Shown here in pieces: positions 1 to 11,294 of a DNA stretch of 64,000 nt. Numbering within the stretch: the stretch's first letter is position 1; every line of letters begins with the position of its first letter. The notes under the pieces were generated by a model. The model was not told where the DNA came from, searched no databases, and saw only the letters and a list, made by a program, of their open reading frames with translations. Origin of the DNA: a virus. The stretch is taken from positions 24,102 to 88,101 of the IMG/VR virus record IMGVR_UViG_3300045125_000058, one strand, 5' to 3'. The translations under genes and the position numbers were made by a program.

Positions 1-2
1 TA

Positions 3-581
3 AGATATGAAATAACAAATACAACAGCACAAGCATCTGGCAGTACAATGTATCAAATATGTTCTACCGTTCTTTCTGAAGGCGGTTATGAACTAAATGG
101 CACACAACAATCAATTTCAACGCCCTTTTCCGCTGAATACAATTTGCCTGTTGCCGATACCTACTATCCTGTTGCTGCTCTTCGATTAAAAACTGACAAT
201 CTTGATGCTTGTGTTATCTTCAGTGCATTGAGCATCATACCTTCAACTTCTGGAGAAAACTATAATTACCGAATTATTAATGGCTCTGGTGTGGGTGTCA
301 GTGGAGGTTCATGGATTTCTGCTGGGGCTAACAGTTCAGTAGAATATAATCTTACTGGAACTTCCATAACAGGAACTGGAAAAATTTTGGCAAGTGGATA
401 TTTTAGTTCCAAGACAAATATTGGTGGTGTTATAAATTTGGACAAATCACAAGTTTTAAATACACAACTTTCAAGAAATACATTGACCAATACTCCACAT
501 CAGTTGATTTTAGCGATTACCGCATCACAAAATAATAGCAAAGTATTTGCATCCGTAGACTGGGAAGAGATAAGCAGATAA
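3..581 (+). CDS. Virion structural protein, 5' end outside window
   Basis: The frame is open from base 3, so the gene begins upstream of the window and only the C-terminal 192 residues are seen. The sequence is rich in Ser, Thr, Gly and Asn with a beta-sheet pattern and no enzyme motif, as in tail-fibre or virion decoration proteins. It lies directly before the collagen-like fibre gene on the same strand, which supports a structural role. I do not recognise a named family. The visible part has no frame break. Confidence 0.6.
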   Translation, partial: RYEITNTTAQASGSTMYQICSTVLSEGGYELNGTQQSISTPFSAEYNLPVADTYYPVAALRLKTDNLDACVIFSALSIIPSTSGENYNYRIINGSGVGVSGGSWISAGANSSVEYNLTGTSITGTGKILASGYFSSKTNIGGVINLDKSQVLNTQLSRNTLTNTPHQLILAITASQNNSKVFASVDWEEISR

Positions 582-630
582 AATATGGTTTTAAGATTAG
601 TACAAGCAGACTTCTCATGGTTTGAAATCA

Positions 631-638
631 TATAAATA
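631..638 (+). promoter_or_regulatory. T4-type late promoter TATAAATA
   Basis: An exact TATAAATA octamer lies nine bases before the ATG of the collagen-like gene. It matches the single-box late promoter of T4-like phages. It is the best plus-strand example of a box found before many structural genes here. Confidence 0.7.
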
Positions 639-647
639 TTTTTATAA

Positions 648-2180
648 ATGCCCATTGACTTTCCAAGTTCCCCTGCAACTGGTGTAACATATACATTTAA
701 TTCCATAACATGGCAATTTGATGGGCTTGCTTGGAATAAGATAGTAAGTGGTGGAAGTGGTGGAATTGGACCACAAGGGAACACAGGAGCCACTGGTGCT
801 ACTGGTCCCCAAGGCATCCAAGGCATTCAGGGAAACACAGGAGCCACTGGTGCCACTGGTCCCACTGGAGCCACTGGTGCCACTGGTCCTCAAGGCATTC
901 AGGGAAACACAGGAGCCACTGGATCTACTGGTCCCCAAGGCATTCAGGGTCCCACTGGTGCCACTGGTCCCCAAGGCATCCAAGGCATTCAGGGAAACAC
1001 AGGAGCCACTGGTGCCACTGGTGCCACTGGTGCCACTGGTCCCCAAGGCATTCAGGGTCCCACTGGAGCCACTGGTCCCCAAGGCATCCAAGGCATTCAG
1101 GGTCCCACTGGAGCCACTGGTGCCACTGGTCCTCAAGGCATTCAGGGAAACACAGGAGCCACTGGATCTACTGGTCCCCAAGGCATTCACAGGAGAGTCC
1201 CACTGGTGCCACTGGTCCCCAAGGCATCCAAGGCATTCAGGGAAACACAGGAGCCACTGGATGCCACTGGTCCTCAAGGCATTCAGGGAAACACAGGAGC
1301 CACTGGATCTACTGGTCCCCAAGGCATTCAGGGTCCCACTGGAGCCACTGGTCCCCAAGGCATCCAAGGCATTCAGGGAAACACAGGAGCCACTGGTGCC
1401 ACTGGTCCTCAAGGCATTCAGGGAAACACAGGAGCCACTGGATCTACTGGTCCCCAAGGCATTCAGGGTCCCACTGGTGCCACTGGTCCCCAAGGCATCC
1501 AAGGCATTCAGGGAAACACAGGAGCCACTGGTGCCACTGGTCCCACTGGAGCCACTGGTGCCACTGGTCCTCAAGGCATTCAGGGAAACACAGGAGCCAC
1601 TGGATCTACTGGTCCCCAAGGCATTCAGGGTCCCACTGGTGCCACTGGTCCCCAAGGCATCCAAGGCATTCAGGGAAACACAGGAGCCACTGGATCTACT
1701 GGTCCCCAAGGCATCCAAGGCATTCAGGGAAACACAGGAGCCACTGGATCTACTGGTCCCCAAGGCATTCAGGGAAACACAGGAGCCACAGGAGCAACTG
1801 GTCCACAAGGAAATACGGGTGCAACTGGTCCTGTTGGTAATTATGTAATATCTCTCAATGGTCTAACTGGAGGTGTTACATTATATGCTGGTTCTAATAT
1901 TACGCTAACTGTAGCAACAGCAGGAATAACGATTGCTTCAACCGCTTCTGGATCAGGCACACCTGCTGGAGTTACTGGTTCAGTTCAATTTAATACTGGA
2001 ACAGCATTTGGTGGTTCTACAGGTTTTATTTGGGATAACACAAATCGAAGACTCGGAATTGGATTAACTGCACCATCAATAGCACTTGATGTAATTGGCG
2101 ATGGTGAATTTACTGGAGATGTCTATGTTACCACTAATTTTATCAAGGTAACAAACAACGCTAGACATTGGTTCTTATGA
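648..2180 (+). CDS. Collagen-like Gly-X-Y repeat tail-fibre protein
   Basis: About 510 aa. Residues 1-40 form a short head ('[11 protein letters not shown]') common at the start of phage fibre proteins. Residues 45-395 are almost wholly Gly-X-Y triplets built from modules such as '[16 protein letters not shown]', which should form a collagen-like triple helix. A globular C-terminus contains '[18 protein letters not shown]', a motif shared with the protein at 12292. A short out-of-frame stretch at about 1188-1262 is caused by two compensating indels, so the frame recovers. The TGA stop overlaps the next ATG in ATGA. The role is inferred to be a trimeric fibre or adhesin shaft. Confidence 0.85.
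   Translation: MPIDFPSSPATGVTYTFNSITWQFDGLAWNKIVSGGSGGIGPQGNTGATGATGPQGIQGIQGNTGATGATGPTGATGATGPQGIQGNTGATGSTGPQGIQGPTGATGPQGIQGIQGNTGATGATGATGATGPQGIQGPTGATGPQGIQGIQGPTGATGATGPQGIQGNTGATGSTGPQGIHRRVPLVPLVPKASKAFRETQEPLDATGPQGIQGNTGATGSTGPQGIQGPTGATGPQGIQGIQGNTGATGATGPQGIQGNTGATGSTGPQGIQGPTGATGPQGIQGIQGNTGATGATGPTGATGATGPQGIQGNTGATGSTGPQGIQGPTGATGPQGIQGIQGNTGATGSTGPQGIQGIQGNTGATGSTGPQGIQGNTGATGATGPQGNTGATGPVGNYVISLNGLTGGVTLYAGSNITLTVATAGITIASTASGSGTPAGVTGSVQFNTGTAFGGSTGFIWDNTNRRLGIGLTAPSIALDVIGDGEFTGDVYVTTNFIKVTNNARHWFL
778..1822 (+). repeat. Tandem Gly-X-Y coding repeats
   Basis: This DNA is made of 9-base steps (GGTGCCACT, GGTCCCCAA, GGCATTCAG, GGAAACACA) combined into larger modules of 36-60 bases, many of them identical. 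Such DNA is prone to expansion, contraction and assembly collapse. The number of modules may therefore differ from the true genome. Confidence 0.9.
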
Positions 2181-3968
2181 AATTTTCAAAAAGCAGAAGT
2201 AACAATGGATATATTGGTTTAGATTATAGAACACCTTGGGGTGAAGGAAGACTTTCTCCAAGTAAACATTATCAATCGGTAATGGATCCGTATAAAATAA
2301 ATCCAGAAGAAGGATCACAATATACACCCCCCGTTGAATGGAGATCTCTGCCTACTATAGTGGCAGGAAATCAAAGATTTGCTGGAGTTTATGCAGTATA
2401 TAATGATACTAATCTAGCATCTCTGAATGCAACCGTTTCTTCGGGAAATTACATAGTAGATTGGGGTGACGGTACAACTGGATCGTTTGCTTCAAACACA
2501 CAAGCAAACAAAATTTATACACCAGCAATATATGCTGGATTAACATCCGATGTGTTTAGAAATTATAAAACTGTGGTTATTACAGTTACTCCCGCAACAG
2601 CAAATCTGACATCTGTCAGCTTTAAACACAAATTACAATCAGTTAGTAACTGGAAGAAGTTTACCTTCAAATAGATCTAGACCATGGTTAAACATTAGAG
2701 TTGCTGGTGCAAACATAACCTCCATGAATTACCAATATTGTTATGATTTGGAGCAAATAGAATTTGTTGGCACGAATAGCATGACTTCTGGTTACGCTCA
2801 TTTTAATGATTTGAGATCACTGCGAAGAATTGTCAGTTATTATACTGGAAGAATGAATAGATTTGATTTGTGTTTTAACGGAACTTATAATCTGAGAACA
2901 ATTCCACAGTTTGATTTATCTGGTCTTTCGGGAAGTGCATTTGGAATGAATCAAATGTTTTATGGAGCGTTTGGACTACAATACATTCCGTGGATGGATA
3001 CTTCAAGAGTAACTAGTTTTAATCAAGTTTTTTATCAATGTGTGTCATTAAGAACTATTCCACCATTAGATTTATCTAATTCTACAGATTGTTCAGGAAT
3101 GTTTGTTACCTGTAATGCTTTGGAATACGTTCCATATTTGAATACAAGAAATTGTACAAATTTTTCAAATATGTTTCAGTCCTGCGTATCATTGCGTACT
3201 GCACCAAAATTAAATACATCAAATGGAACAAATTTTAATAGAATGTTTTATGATGCAAATTTTTCCAGAGTGTCCACAATATGATTTTTCTAAAGGTACA
3301 AATTTTAACGAAACATTTTATAGAATAGAAAATTTAAATAAAGTTCCACCACTAGACGTTTCTTCCGGAATAACTTTTAGTTCAATGTTTATTGCTTGTC
3401 CAGCATTAACTAGTATAGATTTAACAGGTCTTACTGGTGCTTCTTCTACAGCAAATGGACGATCATTTGATTATATGTTCCAAGCATGTTCATCCTTGAG
3501 AATTATAAAAGGTTTATGTCTTGCAAATGCAATAAATTTACAGCAATGCTTTAATAGCACAGCGTTAGATTATATTCCTGCTGACCTTCCAGCGGGAATG
3601 ACAACTGGACTTCCTTCATCAGCATTTTCTACCGTGTTTGCATTTATGAACTATTTAAAAACTATTGGTAATTTTAATATGAGTGGTTTTACAGGAGCTA
3701 CTTATGCTCACAATGTATTCAGGACTTTTCTCTTGGCTGCAATAGTTTAATGAGTATGGGATTAACAGGATTGCAACATAATTTTAGCATATCAAGTTCT
3801 CAATTTGGTGGAACTGCTTTAAATGATCTATATACCAGTTTAGCAGTTGTGGGTGCATCTGGTGCTGGTGCAAAAACAGTTACAGTAACTGGAAACTGGG
3901 GAGCAACAGCAGCATATGGGCATAACCCAGTAATTGCAATAGCAAAGGGTTGGAGTGTAGCAAACTAA
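2177..3968 (+). CDS. BspA/DUF285-type repeat surface protein
   Basis: About 597 aa after repair. The ATG overlaps the previous stop. Residues 1-60 carry '[17 protein letters not shown]'. Residues 80-130 look like a PKD-type beta domain ('[13 protein letters not shown]'). The rest is a series of roughly 23-residue repeats of the form 'F.qvFy.C.[11 protein letters not shown]', typical of DUF285/BspA-like leucine-rich repeats found in bacterial surface proteins. The frame shifts near 2650, 3262 and 3740, splitting it into four pieces that join smoothly. Its place between fibre genes suggests a receptor-binding or fibre-tip protein; this is inferred. Confidence 0.75.
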
Positions 3969-3971
3969 ATA
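3964..3971 (+). promoter_or_regulatory. Late promoter-like box ACTAAATA
   Basis: The TAAATA core lies six bases before the ATG at 3978 and overlaps the stop of the upstream gene. Confidence 0.5.
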
Positions 3972-3977
3972 ATTTAT

Positions 3978-4210
3978 ATGAATACGGATAGAGGACCAGG
4001 ATTTTACAAATATGATAGTGAAGAACTACTTTATGCACAAAATTATGTTTTGTCAGGAGATTATAATCTCTATACAGAACAAAAGATACGTATCAATACC
4101 CAGTTGGAGGATGGTATTGGTTTGATACCGAAGCCGAAGCAAGACAATTTTTTAATCTTCCTCCACTAGAAATAAATGAAAATGGAATTTTAAATACCAG
4201 AAACATATAA
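3978..4210 (+). CDS. Small conserved virion-associated protein
   Basis: About 77 aa. It begins 'MNTDRGPGFYKYD' and, after a one-base deletion near 4082 is restored, continues with 'YQYPVGGWYWFDTEAEAR' and ends '..ILNTRNI'. The pattern of a short aromatic-rich protein ending in a Trp/Tyr segment is common beside tail-fibre genes of marine T4-like phages. It may be a fibre chaperone or a small decoration protein; I cannot say which. Confidence 0.6.
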
Positions 4211-4514
4211 AAGTTTTGGAACAATTTTAGGAACAACAGCAGCAACAACAATTTACTCTGGTGTCACAGGCACAGCAATAGTTAACAGTATAAATTGTAC
4301 AAACGGAAGTACATTGGCTGGTAATCCGGTAACTTTAGAAGTAGTTAAAGGATCCACGGCATATTTAATTTTATATCAAGTACCAATTCCAATTAATACT
4401 ACCTTACAAGGTTTAGATACCTCTATAGTTTTAGAATCTAACAATAGTTTAAGATTGACACCGGGACTTGCATATCCAATGCATGTTTTTGTTTCCGTAC
4501 TTGAAATTACATAA
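4182..4514 (+). CDS. Small beta-rich virion protein, start damaged
   Basis: An open frame runs from 4194 to 4514 (106 codons) with 'GNPVTLEVVKGSTAYLILY' and 'LAYPMHVFVSVLEIT'. An ATG at 4182 lies in the same frame but is followed by TAA at 4191, so the start is damaged or non-standard. The product is beta-rich and sits among fibre genes. It overlaps the end of the preceding gene by about 28 bases. I infer a small virion protein and do not recognise the family. Confidence 0.45.
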
Positions 4515-4543
4515 TTTTGCTAATTTTTATAACCTAAAAATGG

Positions 4544-4551
4544 TCTAAATA
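4544..4551 (+). promoter_or_regulatory. Late promoter-like box TCTAAATA
   Basis: The box ends seven bases before the ATG at 4559. It lies in the only non-coding gap of this fibre block. Confidence 0.5.
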
Positions 4552-4558
4552 TTAGTAA

Positions 4559-5497
4559 ATGTCCATCAATTTTCCCACAAATCCAATAGTAGGACAACAA
4601 TATTCCTACAACGGAATAACTTGGGAATATACTGGATTTGGTTGGTCTATTGTCCCACCAGGCTCCATCTGGTATATCCAGGAACTATGTAATCTCAGTT
4701 GATGGTGATACTGGGATTGTATTTCTTCCTGCGTGGACAAATACAGATCCGGATATTTCAAATGGAATTGCAAGTGGTATAACATTTACAGTTGGTTCAA
4801 ATGCAATTCAGGTTTTAGAACAATTGATATACCCATATCAACCAGTTTCATTTACTGCATTTTCTATTGGTTTGGGAAGTTCTCCTTTTGATCTTGGAAG
4901 AACTTTTGGTGCTGGTACATATACATCTACATGGAGCACATCAGGTCCTGCAGCAAACTGGACAGCAGGTTCTTTGGTCATTAGAAATACCACAAATTCA
5001 ACATTGATAATTTCCGGGTTAAATTATAATAGTTCACCACAAGGTATAAGTTTGGGTTTGTGTGGTTATGCTAATTCCAAGTCAACATGTATTTGGAATT
5101 ACAGGTCAACAACTATCAGGAAACGTTGTTTCTAGAAATGATACTTATTCTTGGTTGCATCGAATTCGTTGGGGTAAAAGCGCATCTGCATCTCCAACAT
5201 GCTATTGCAAATTTAACAACTGGTGCTAATAGTAGATTTACAAGTTCAACTACTGCTCTTGGTACTTACACATACACGTTCCCGGCATCTGGCAGTGCAG
5301 AATATTGCTATGTTATTGTTCCAACTGCCCCTGGATCACCGGGAACGTATACGACATGGAAAGATTCCAATAACTTAACATTTACACCAGTTTCTGGAAC
5401 TTTCACCGAAGCAAATTCTTATGGCGTATCAATTTCTTGGACTTGGTATCAAGTAAGTAACCCAACTACCGCAACTTTCTCGGCAACAGCATCATAA
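4559..5497 (+). CDS. Fibre-type virion protein (frameshifted)
   Basis: About 313 aa after repair. The head 'MSINFPTNPIVGQQYSYNG' and following 'ITWEYTGFGWSIV' resemble the head of the collagen-like protein at 648, suggesting a shared attachment module. The body contains 'NYVISVDGDTGIV' and a long Ser/Thr/Gly beta-rich region ending 'TTATFSATAS'. Frame changes occur near 4655, 5080 and 5200. The next gene starts one base after the TAA stop. It is likely a fibre or fibre-cap protein. Confidence 0.6.
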
Positions 5498-5498
5498 T

Positions 5499-6134
5499 AT
5501 GGCAATTACAGGATATATTTCAGTTGGTTTACCAATAGGACCTGGTTCGGTAAACGATCCATATTATGTAACTGATCCAAAATTTGGTCTTGGTGGACTT
5601 AGAACTGTAACTGATATTACAGAAAGAAATTCTATAATCAGCCAGCGTCGTGAAGTTGGTATGATGGTTTATGTTCAAGGTGATAACAAATATTATTATT
5701 TGTCTGGTGGAACAGGAAATTCTTATTGGATAGAATTTACTGGAGGAAGTGGAGGAGGGGGAACAGGTGCTGTAAGTTCTATAATAGGCACCACAAATGA
5801 AATAGAAGTAAGTTCTCCTACAGGAAATGTCACAATTGGCCTTCCAAATGATGTAAAAATTGCATCAACTCTTAACATTGGTGGAATAACTATTGGAGTA
5901 ACAGGTGGAAATTCTTTAGTAATTTACGGTGGATTGGACATAATTGGTAATATAAATACTTCAGGTACACTAATTGTAGATGGTTTAATAATAACTAAAA
6001 CAGCATTTCAGGGATTTACAGGAAACGATATATCAGAACCAATTGAAAATGTAACCCTTGATGGGGAGAATTTTAAGGAACAATTATGGCAACAATTAAA
6101 TTTAGAAGAGGATCAGGACAACCAACAGGTTTAA
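5499..6134 (+). CDS. Virion structural protein, fibre family
   Basis: 211 aa, unbroken. Early residues contain 'DPYYVTDPKFGLGGLRTV' and 'GMMVYVQGDNKYYYL', followed by a Gly-rich linker at about 85-92 and repeated beta-strand segments such as 'NTSGTLIVDGLI'. Similar layouts occur in fibre proteins of marine T4-like phages. The last 49 bases overlap the next gene in another frame; a lost base near 6080 that hides an earlier stop would explain this. Confidence 0.65.
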   Translation: MAITGYISVGLPIGPGSVNDPYYVTDPKFGLGGLRTVTDITERNSIISQRREVGMMVYVQGDNKYYYLSGGTGNSYWIEFTGGSGGGGTGAVSSIIGTTNEIEVSSPTGNVTIGLPNDVKIASTLNIGGITIGVTGGNSLVIYGGLDIIGNINTSGTLIVDGLIITKTAFQGFTGNDISEPIENVTLDGENFKEQLWQQLNLEEDQDNQQV

Positions 6135-8236
6135 CTGCATATGAACCAGCTTGGGACACAACAAACAATCGTTTCTTTGTAAATAATGGCGCAACCGCTC
6201 TTTGGGTTGGTGCCAAAATAGAAAATGATTCCGCTTTAGGTGGTGCTGGTTCTTCAGCATTCGTTGTTCCCACTCAATTAGCAGTAAAAACTTACGTAGA
6301 TAACCAAGTTGCTGGCGGTGCTGTCACTTCTGTAAATGGAACAACAGGTGCTGTAAGTATATTTTCTGGCAATAGCGGTATTCTTGTAGCTGGCAACTTG
6401 GAAAAGGTATTACAGTATCAAATATTGGTGTTTTGTCATTCAACGGAAATACTGGTGCTGTTCAAGGAGTATCTGCAGCAGTTGCGGGAACTGGTATTTC
6501 AGTATCTGGTGCAACAGGTTCTGTTACTTTTACAAACACAGGTGTACTGAGTAATGCTGCTGGATCTGGTATCTCGGTTTCAGCAGGCACAGGTAACGTA
6601 ACAATTACAAATATTGGTGTTACCAGTATTGATGGTTCAACTGGTGCAGTAAATAACATTGCCAGAACAAATACTACAAATTCTTTTTCACAATTACAAA
6701 CATTTACAAATGGTGTTTCAATTACTTCTGGTGCAACATTATCAGATGTATTGAGAATTCGTGGTTCTTTGACTGATCCGGTGGTAGAATTGAACTTTGG
6801 GATGAAAATAATGCGTTTAACGCAGCCCTTCAATTGGAAACACCGATGGCAAAAAATGCCACTTTTCAATTTGGTGGATCTGATGGATTTGTAGTTGGTG
6901 TAAATAGCGATGGTGCAACAGCAAACTGGATTGTAAAAGCCTGCAGGTGCTGGTTTACCAAATACTTGGGTTGACGCTTCAGATGCAACAACCGGTATAA
7001 CTTCATTTAAATCTTTAAGAAGTGATAGACTGTTTACTCAAGCAACAACTACAGGAACGTATCAAGTTGCTCTTTCTGGTGGAAAAACAGGATATCAAGA
7101 TTATTATACTGAAGATCAACTTACTTGGAATAATACTACACAAGTATTTACAGTTTCAAATCTTAATATTACTGGTGGTATTACTGCTCCAAATAACGTA
7201 AATAGAATTATTGCTGGAACAGGAATTCAAGTAAGTGGTGCTACTGGTAACGTAACAATTACAAATATTGGTGTACAATCACTTTCTGGAACTGCAAATC
7301 AAATAACAGTTTCTGCTGGAACTACTGGTGCTCTAACATTAAGTTTACCATCAGCAATAACTGCTCCCGGATCCCTTACAGTAACAGGTGATTTGACTGT
7401 CAACGGAACAACAACAACAGTAAATTCAAACTCACTTACTATTCAAGATCCAATTATAAACATTGGTGGTCTTACAAACGGAGCACCACCTGTTGCTGGC
7501 GATGTAAAAGATCGTGGTATTGCTTTCCAATATCACACAGGATCAACAAGTGCTACTGGTTATTTTGGATACGATCAAAGCAAAGCAAGATTTGTTTATA
7601 CACAATTAGCCACTATTGCGAGCGAAGTTGTAACAGGAAATGCAGGAAATGCTGATTTTGCTGGAATTTTTGCTCCACAAGGAACATTAACACTTAGAGG
7701 TGAATGCACAGCAAACGCAAGTATCACTGTAAGTGGTGCTGCAACTGCCGCAGCCACATCAATAAGCAATACTGCATTTGAAACATTGTTAACTTCTTCT
7801 ACAGGCATTGGAAGATTGGCAATTCAAGGTGATGCTTTGGACCCCTCATTAAAGGGAACAATAACCACAAAACGCATTTACTGCTGCTAGAACATTTACT
7901 TTGCCTGACATTACAGGCACACTTCCAGTTGCTACAACTGGTGGTGCAACAAGTGGTTGGGTTCTCAGAGGTCAGGGAGCATCTACAGTAAATACATGGA
8001 TAGATCCAACTGCATCAGGATTTACGGCATTTGCAGCCACAAACTCTGTTTTGCAACTTGTTCAAGGAACCAAGACTGGTGGAACATACGGTGTTCTTTT
8101 TGCTCTTGGTACAGGTTATAGAGATGTTTTCCTAGATTCTGCAAATGATATTGTCTGGAATACAGTTAACAATACTTTAACTGTAGGAAATGGGAATGGA
8201 AGATTTGAGGGTATTGTTGATGGTGGTGGATTCTAA
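6086..8236 (+). CDS. Long tail-fibre protein (frameshifted)
   Basis: About 716 aa after repair. The N-terminus 'MATIKFRRGSGQPTGL' with 'EPAWDTTNNRFFVNNG' is the usual head of T4-superfamily fibre proteins. The middle repeats 'SGATGSVTFTNTGVLS'-like strands. Residues 430-500 contain 'DLTVNGTTTTVNSNSL' and 'IQDPIINIGG', a phrase typical of cyanophage and pelagiphage fibres. The C-terminus ends 'GNGRFEGIVDGGGF'. Breaks lie near 6405, 6425, 6800, 6930 and 7870. The same head recurs in the protein at 8519. It probably forms a trimeric beta-helical fibre. Confidence 0.75.
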
Positions 8237-8258
8237 TATTTAAAAGGAGATTTGTGAT

Positions 8259-8468
8259 ATGGCGTTTGAAAAGAAAATGATGGAGTTTTTATATAAGAAG
8301 TATTTTGAGATAGCACAACAAAATGTTTTACATGAACTTAATCTTGTAGCCGAACAATTTAAAAATTTGGAATTACAAGAAAAAATTGACGAATTGAATA
8401 AGAAATTGGAGACTTATTCAAAAAGGAAGAAAAAAGAAGAACCACAACTAGATGGTGAAACCTTCTAA
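8259..8468 (+). CDS. Small coiled-coil protein between fibre genes
   Basis: 69 aa, intact, with a strong ribosome-binding site (AAAGGAGA) nine bases before ATG. The sequence is helical and charged, with heptads around 'LELQEKIDELNKKLETY' and a basic tail. No family is recognised. Its position between two long fibre genes suggests a fibre-assembly factor or small hinge, but this is a guess. Confidence 0.6.
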   Translation: MAFEKKMMEFLYKKYFEIAQQNVLHELNLVAEQFKNLELQEKIDELNKKLETYSKRKKKEEPQLDGETF

Positions 8469-8518
8469 ATAGTAATGTAGTTATTAAGATTTAATAATCA
8501 CTAGGAGTTTCACCGAGA

Positions 8519-9751
8519 ATGGCAATTCTTCGATTTAAACGCGGATCTGGAATCCCCGCAGGACTATCACTGGGGGAACCAGCATACGATTTTACAAACA
8601 ATAGATTATATATTGGTATTACAGGTGGAGCCTGCTTTGGTGGGTGCTTCTGGTGCTATTGGTGTTGCTTCTTTTAATGGATTGACTGGCGATGTGACTG
8701 GTGTAACAACTGGTAATGCCAATACATTTGGTCCACTTCAAAGTTTTACAACTGGAATCAGTTCTAGCAGTGGAACATTCAGCAACCAATTAAATGTTCA
8801 AAATTTAAGAATGTTGACAGTTGGTGGCGATGAAGGTGGTCAGATTGATTTTGGGTTGCCTGCTACAAACACAAGTTTAACTGGTGGTGTTTCAATTGAC
8901 ATATATCAAAATAGAGTTCGTATTTTTGAAAGTGGTGGAACTAATCGCGGAGTTTTTATTGATTTATCAGGTGTAAGTGCAGCGGTTGGAACAAATCTTA
9001 TTGGTGGTGGGGGAGGTGGTGCTGTTTCCTCAGTTTCGGGTTCAGGTAATGGTATTTTAATATCACCGACTACAGGTTCTGTTATAGTTCAAAATACAGG
9101 TGTTCATAGTTTTAATGGTTTAACGGGTGCTGTTTTTGGTGTTACAAACAGCGTAGCAAATGTATTTGGACCTCTTCAAGAATTTACAAATGGTATAAGT
9201 AGCGCAGGTGGAACTTTTAGTGCACTTACAAGATTTACTACGGGAATAAGTTCTTTGGTGGAACTTTTAGTGCTCAAACAAGATTTTTGGCTGGTGTTTC
9301 TGGATCTGGTGGTGCAACCTTTTACGGTCAACTAATAGGACAAGCAGCAGCTTTTAGTGGTCTTATAATTTCTACTGCCGGATTCTCTGGAACCGGAATT
9401 ACACTTAGCGGAAACCTGAGTGCTGCAACCAAGTCCTTCTTGATTCCCCATCCAGTTAAGCCCGAGAAAAAACTTCAGTACGCTTGCCTAGAAGGTCCAG
9501 AAAATGGAGTTTATGTTAGAGGAAGATTGGAAGGTTCAAATATTATCGAACTTCCAGATTATTGGACCGCCCTCGTACACGCAGAATCTATCACAGTGCA
9601 ACTTACAGGCTTTGGTGAATATAAGAATTACTTTGTGAAGTCTATTGAAGGAAACAAAGTAACTATTGGTCCAAGAAGCAAGGATACAGATTGCTTCTAT
9701 TTGGTGCAAGCAGAGCGTAAGGATGTCCCAAGACTAACAGTGGAGTATTGA
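8519..9751 (+). CDS. Tail-fibre protein with conserved C-terminal domain
   Basis: About 410 aa. The head 'MAILRFKRGSGIPAGL' is homologous to that of the fibre at 6086. Beta-repeat segments with 'FNGLTGDVTGVT' and 'FNGLTGAVFGVT' follow. The last 130 residues ('FLIPHPVKPEKKLQYACLEG', then 'ENGVYVRGRLEG' and 'ELPDYWTALVH') are a conserved C-terminal domain seen on many phage fibres. Frame breaks lie near 8630 and 9255. A TCTAAATA box at 8465-8472 lies 46 bases upstream. It is probably the distal receptor-binding fibre or its tip. Confidence 0.75.
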
Positions 9752-9752
9752 T

Positions 9753-10452
9753 ATGGCAGTTCAATATAATCCCGGAATAATTACAGATGGATTGGTATTG
9801 TATCTAGATGCTGCGAATAGAAAGAGTTATCCGGGAAGTGGGATAACTTGGACGGACATGAGTAATATTACAAATAGCGGAACTCTTACTAACTGGACCA
9901 ACCTACAACAGTGCTAATGGTGGTTCCATAGTTTTTGACGCTGTAGATGATTTTGTTTCAACATCAACTGCTACTGCAATAGGGATAAATGATGTCACTA
10001 AAAATTTCACTATAAGCATATGGTTTAGGCAGATAATAGTGCAAACGAGATGCCTATCTTTGATAATTACAACGGTGGCACAGATGTAAGCATCCGTATA
10101 AGAAACAGAAGTGGAGAATTTTTTTACAAAGTTCAAACGCACAGTCAATGTTTCTTCAGAACATGGGAACAGGATTTGGAAACGCAACATGGAACAATTT
10201 TACTTTTACATGGAATGGAACAAGCAAAACAGCAATTCTATATGGAAACACCGTGAATATAGGTTCATCGACAAATACATCCATGAGTGGGTCTTTTGAT
10301 TCTGGAGCAGTATTTACATTGGAAGCCGCCCACTAAATGCAGGCGCAAAATTTGCAGGAAGAGTCGCTTGTGTTTCTGTTTACAATAAATTGTTATCTGA
10401 CTCAGAAATCCAACAAAACTTCAACGCCCTCAGAGGAAGGTTTGGCATCTAA
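9753..10452 (+). CDS. LamG-like jelly-roll adhesin, first of three
   Basis: About 233 aa after repair. 'DGLVLYLDAANRKSYPGSG' at the N-terminus and 'FDAVDDFVSTSTA' are hallmarks of LamG/concanavalin A-like glycan-binding domains in phage virions. The end 'VYNKLLSDSEIQQNFNALRG' is the typical last strand and helix. Breaks lie near 9895, 10040, 10130 and 10325. The stop overlaps the next start in TAATG, implying coupled translation of three homologous proteins. The role is inferred to be carbohydrate binding at the host surface. Confidence 0.75.
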
Positions 10453-11294
10453 TGGCCCTTTCACATTCACCTCAAATAGTCTTGGATGGATTGATTCTGT
10501 ATTTGGATCAATTTAATCCAAAATCATATCCAGGTTCTGGAATTACACTTTATGATTTGAGTGGAAACAATCGTGACTATACTCTTGAATGGAGGAACAT
10601 TTGTTCAAGATCCAATTTTTAATTATACTAATTCACCAACCTCAAGAGGTTATGCTCCCGGTTATCGTCAGTCTACTGGAATTTGGATGGATGGAAGTGA
10701 AAATTATATAGGGTCAACATTTTATTCTGCTATTTCTGGATTAACACAAATAACAGTTGAACTTTGTTTTGGTGTCAGGCAATATCCGTCAAATAGAGTT
10801 TTGGCTTCTACTTATGGAAATCAAACAGGAAATGATGGATTCGGTTTATTGATTGGTGGTCTTGCAACAACTCAGCCAATAACAATAGAATTTAGAAAAG
10901 GAAGTACTACACGAAGTTTTAATTATTCTCCGAATGGTGGAGGATCATTAGATAGAACTGAACCAATGTATACACATGATGTTCAGTTAGCCATGTATGG
11001 TTTTAACTCAGTTACTGCAAGAATGTGGGGTGCAGGAGGAACAGTTTTTGCAGATATATCTGTAAATGGATCAACATTGACTTCTACACAAAGTGCTGCA
11101 TTGAGTGGTATAACATCAAATAATCCTTTTTGGATTTTTAGAAATCCACTAGGAACAACTGCTGGTGCAGCAAGACCTTTGGAAATGCCGATGCAGGAAC
11201 TTTTGCATTCTGCAGAGTTTATAACAGACTTTTAAGTGAAGCAGAAATAAAACAAAATTACGCCGCGATGAAAGGACGGTATAAAACATCATAA
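10452..11294 (+). CDS. LamG-like jelly-roll adhesin, second of three
   Basis: About 280 aa. It begins 'MALSHSPQIVLDGLILYLDQ' and then has 'FNPKSYPGSGITLYDLSGN', parallel to its upstream neighbour. The end '..RVYNRLLSEAEIKQNYAAM' matches the same closing segment. Middle residues are more diverged, with 'NRVLASTYGNQTGNDGFGLL'. Breaks lie near 10585 and 11195. TAATG overlaps link it to both neighbours. Likely a paralogous sugar-binding virion protein. Confidence 0.75.

Noticed and set aside
642-1808. A 388-codon minus-strand open frame rich in Ser/Gly/Leu repeats
   Set aside because: It is the antisense shadow of the collagen-like repeats; 9-base periodic DNA keeps several frames open.
748-1848. 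A second plus-strand frame with Pro/Leu/Val repeats over the collagen gene
   Set aside because: Same repeat effect. The Gly-X-Y frame has the proper start, late promoter and globular ends.
2177-3968. Diversity-generating retroelement target in the fibre region
   Set aside because: No reverse transcriptase or template repeat was found in the window.
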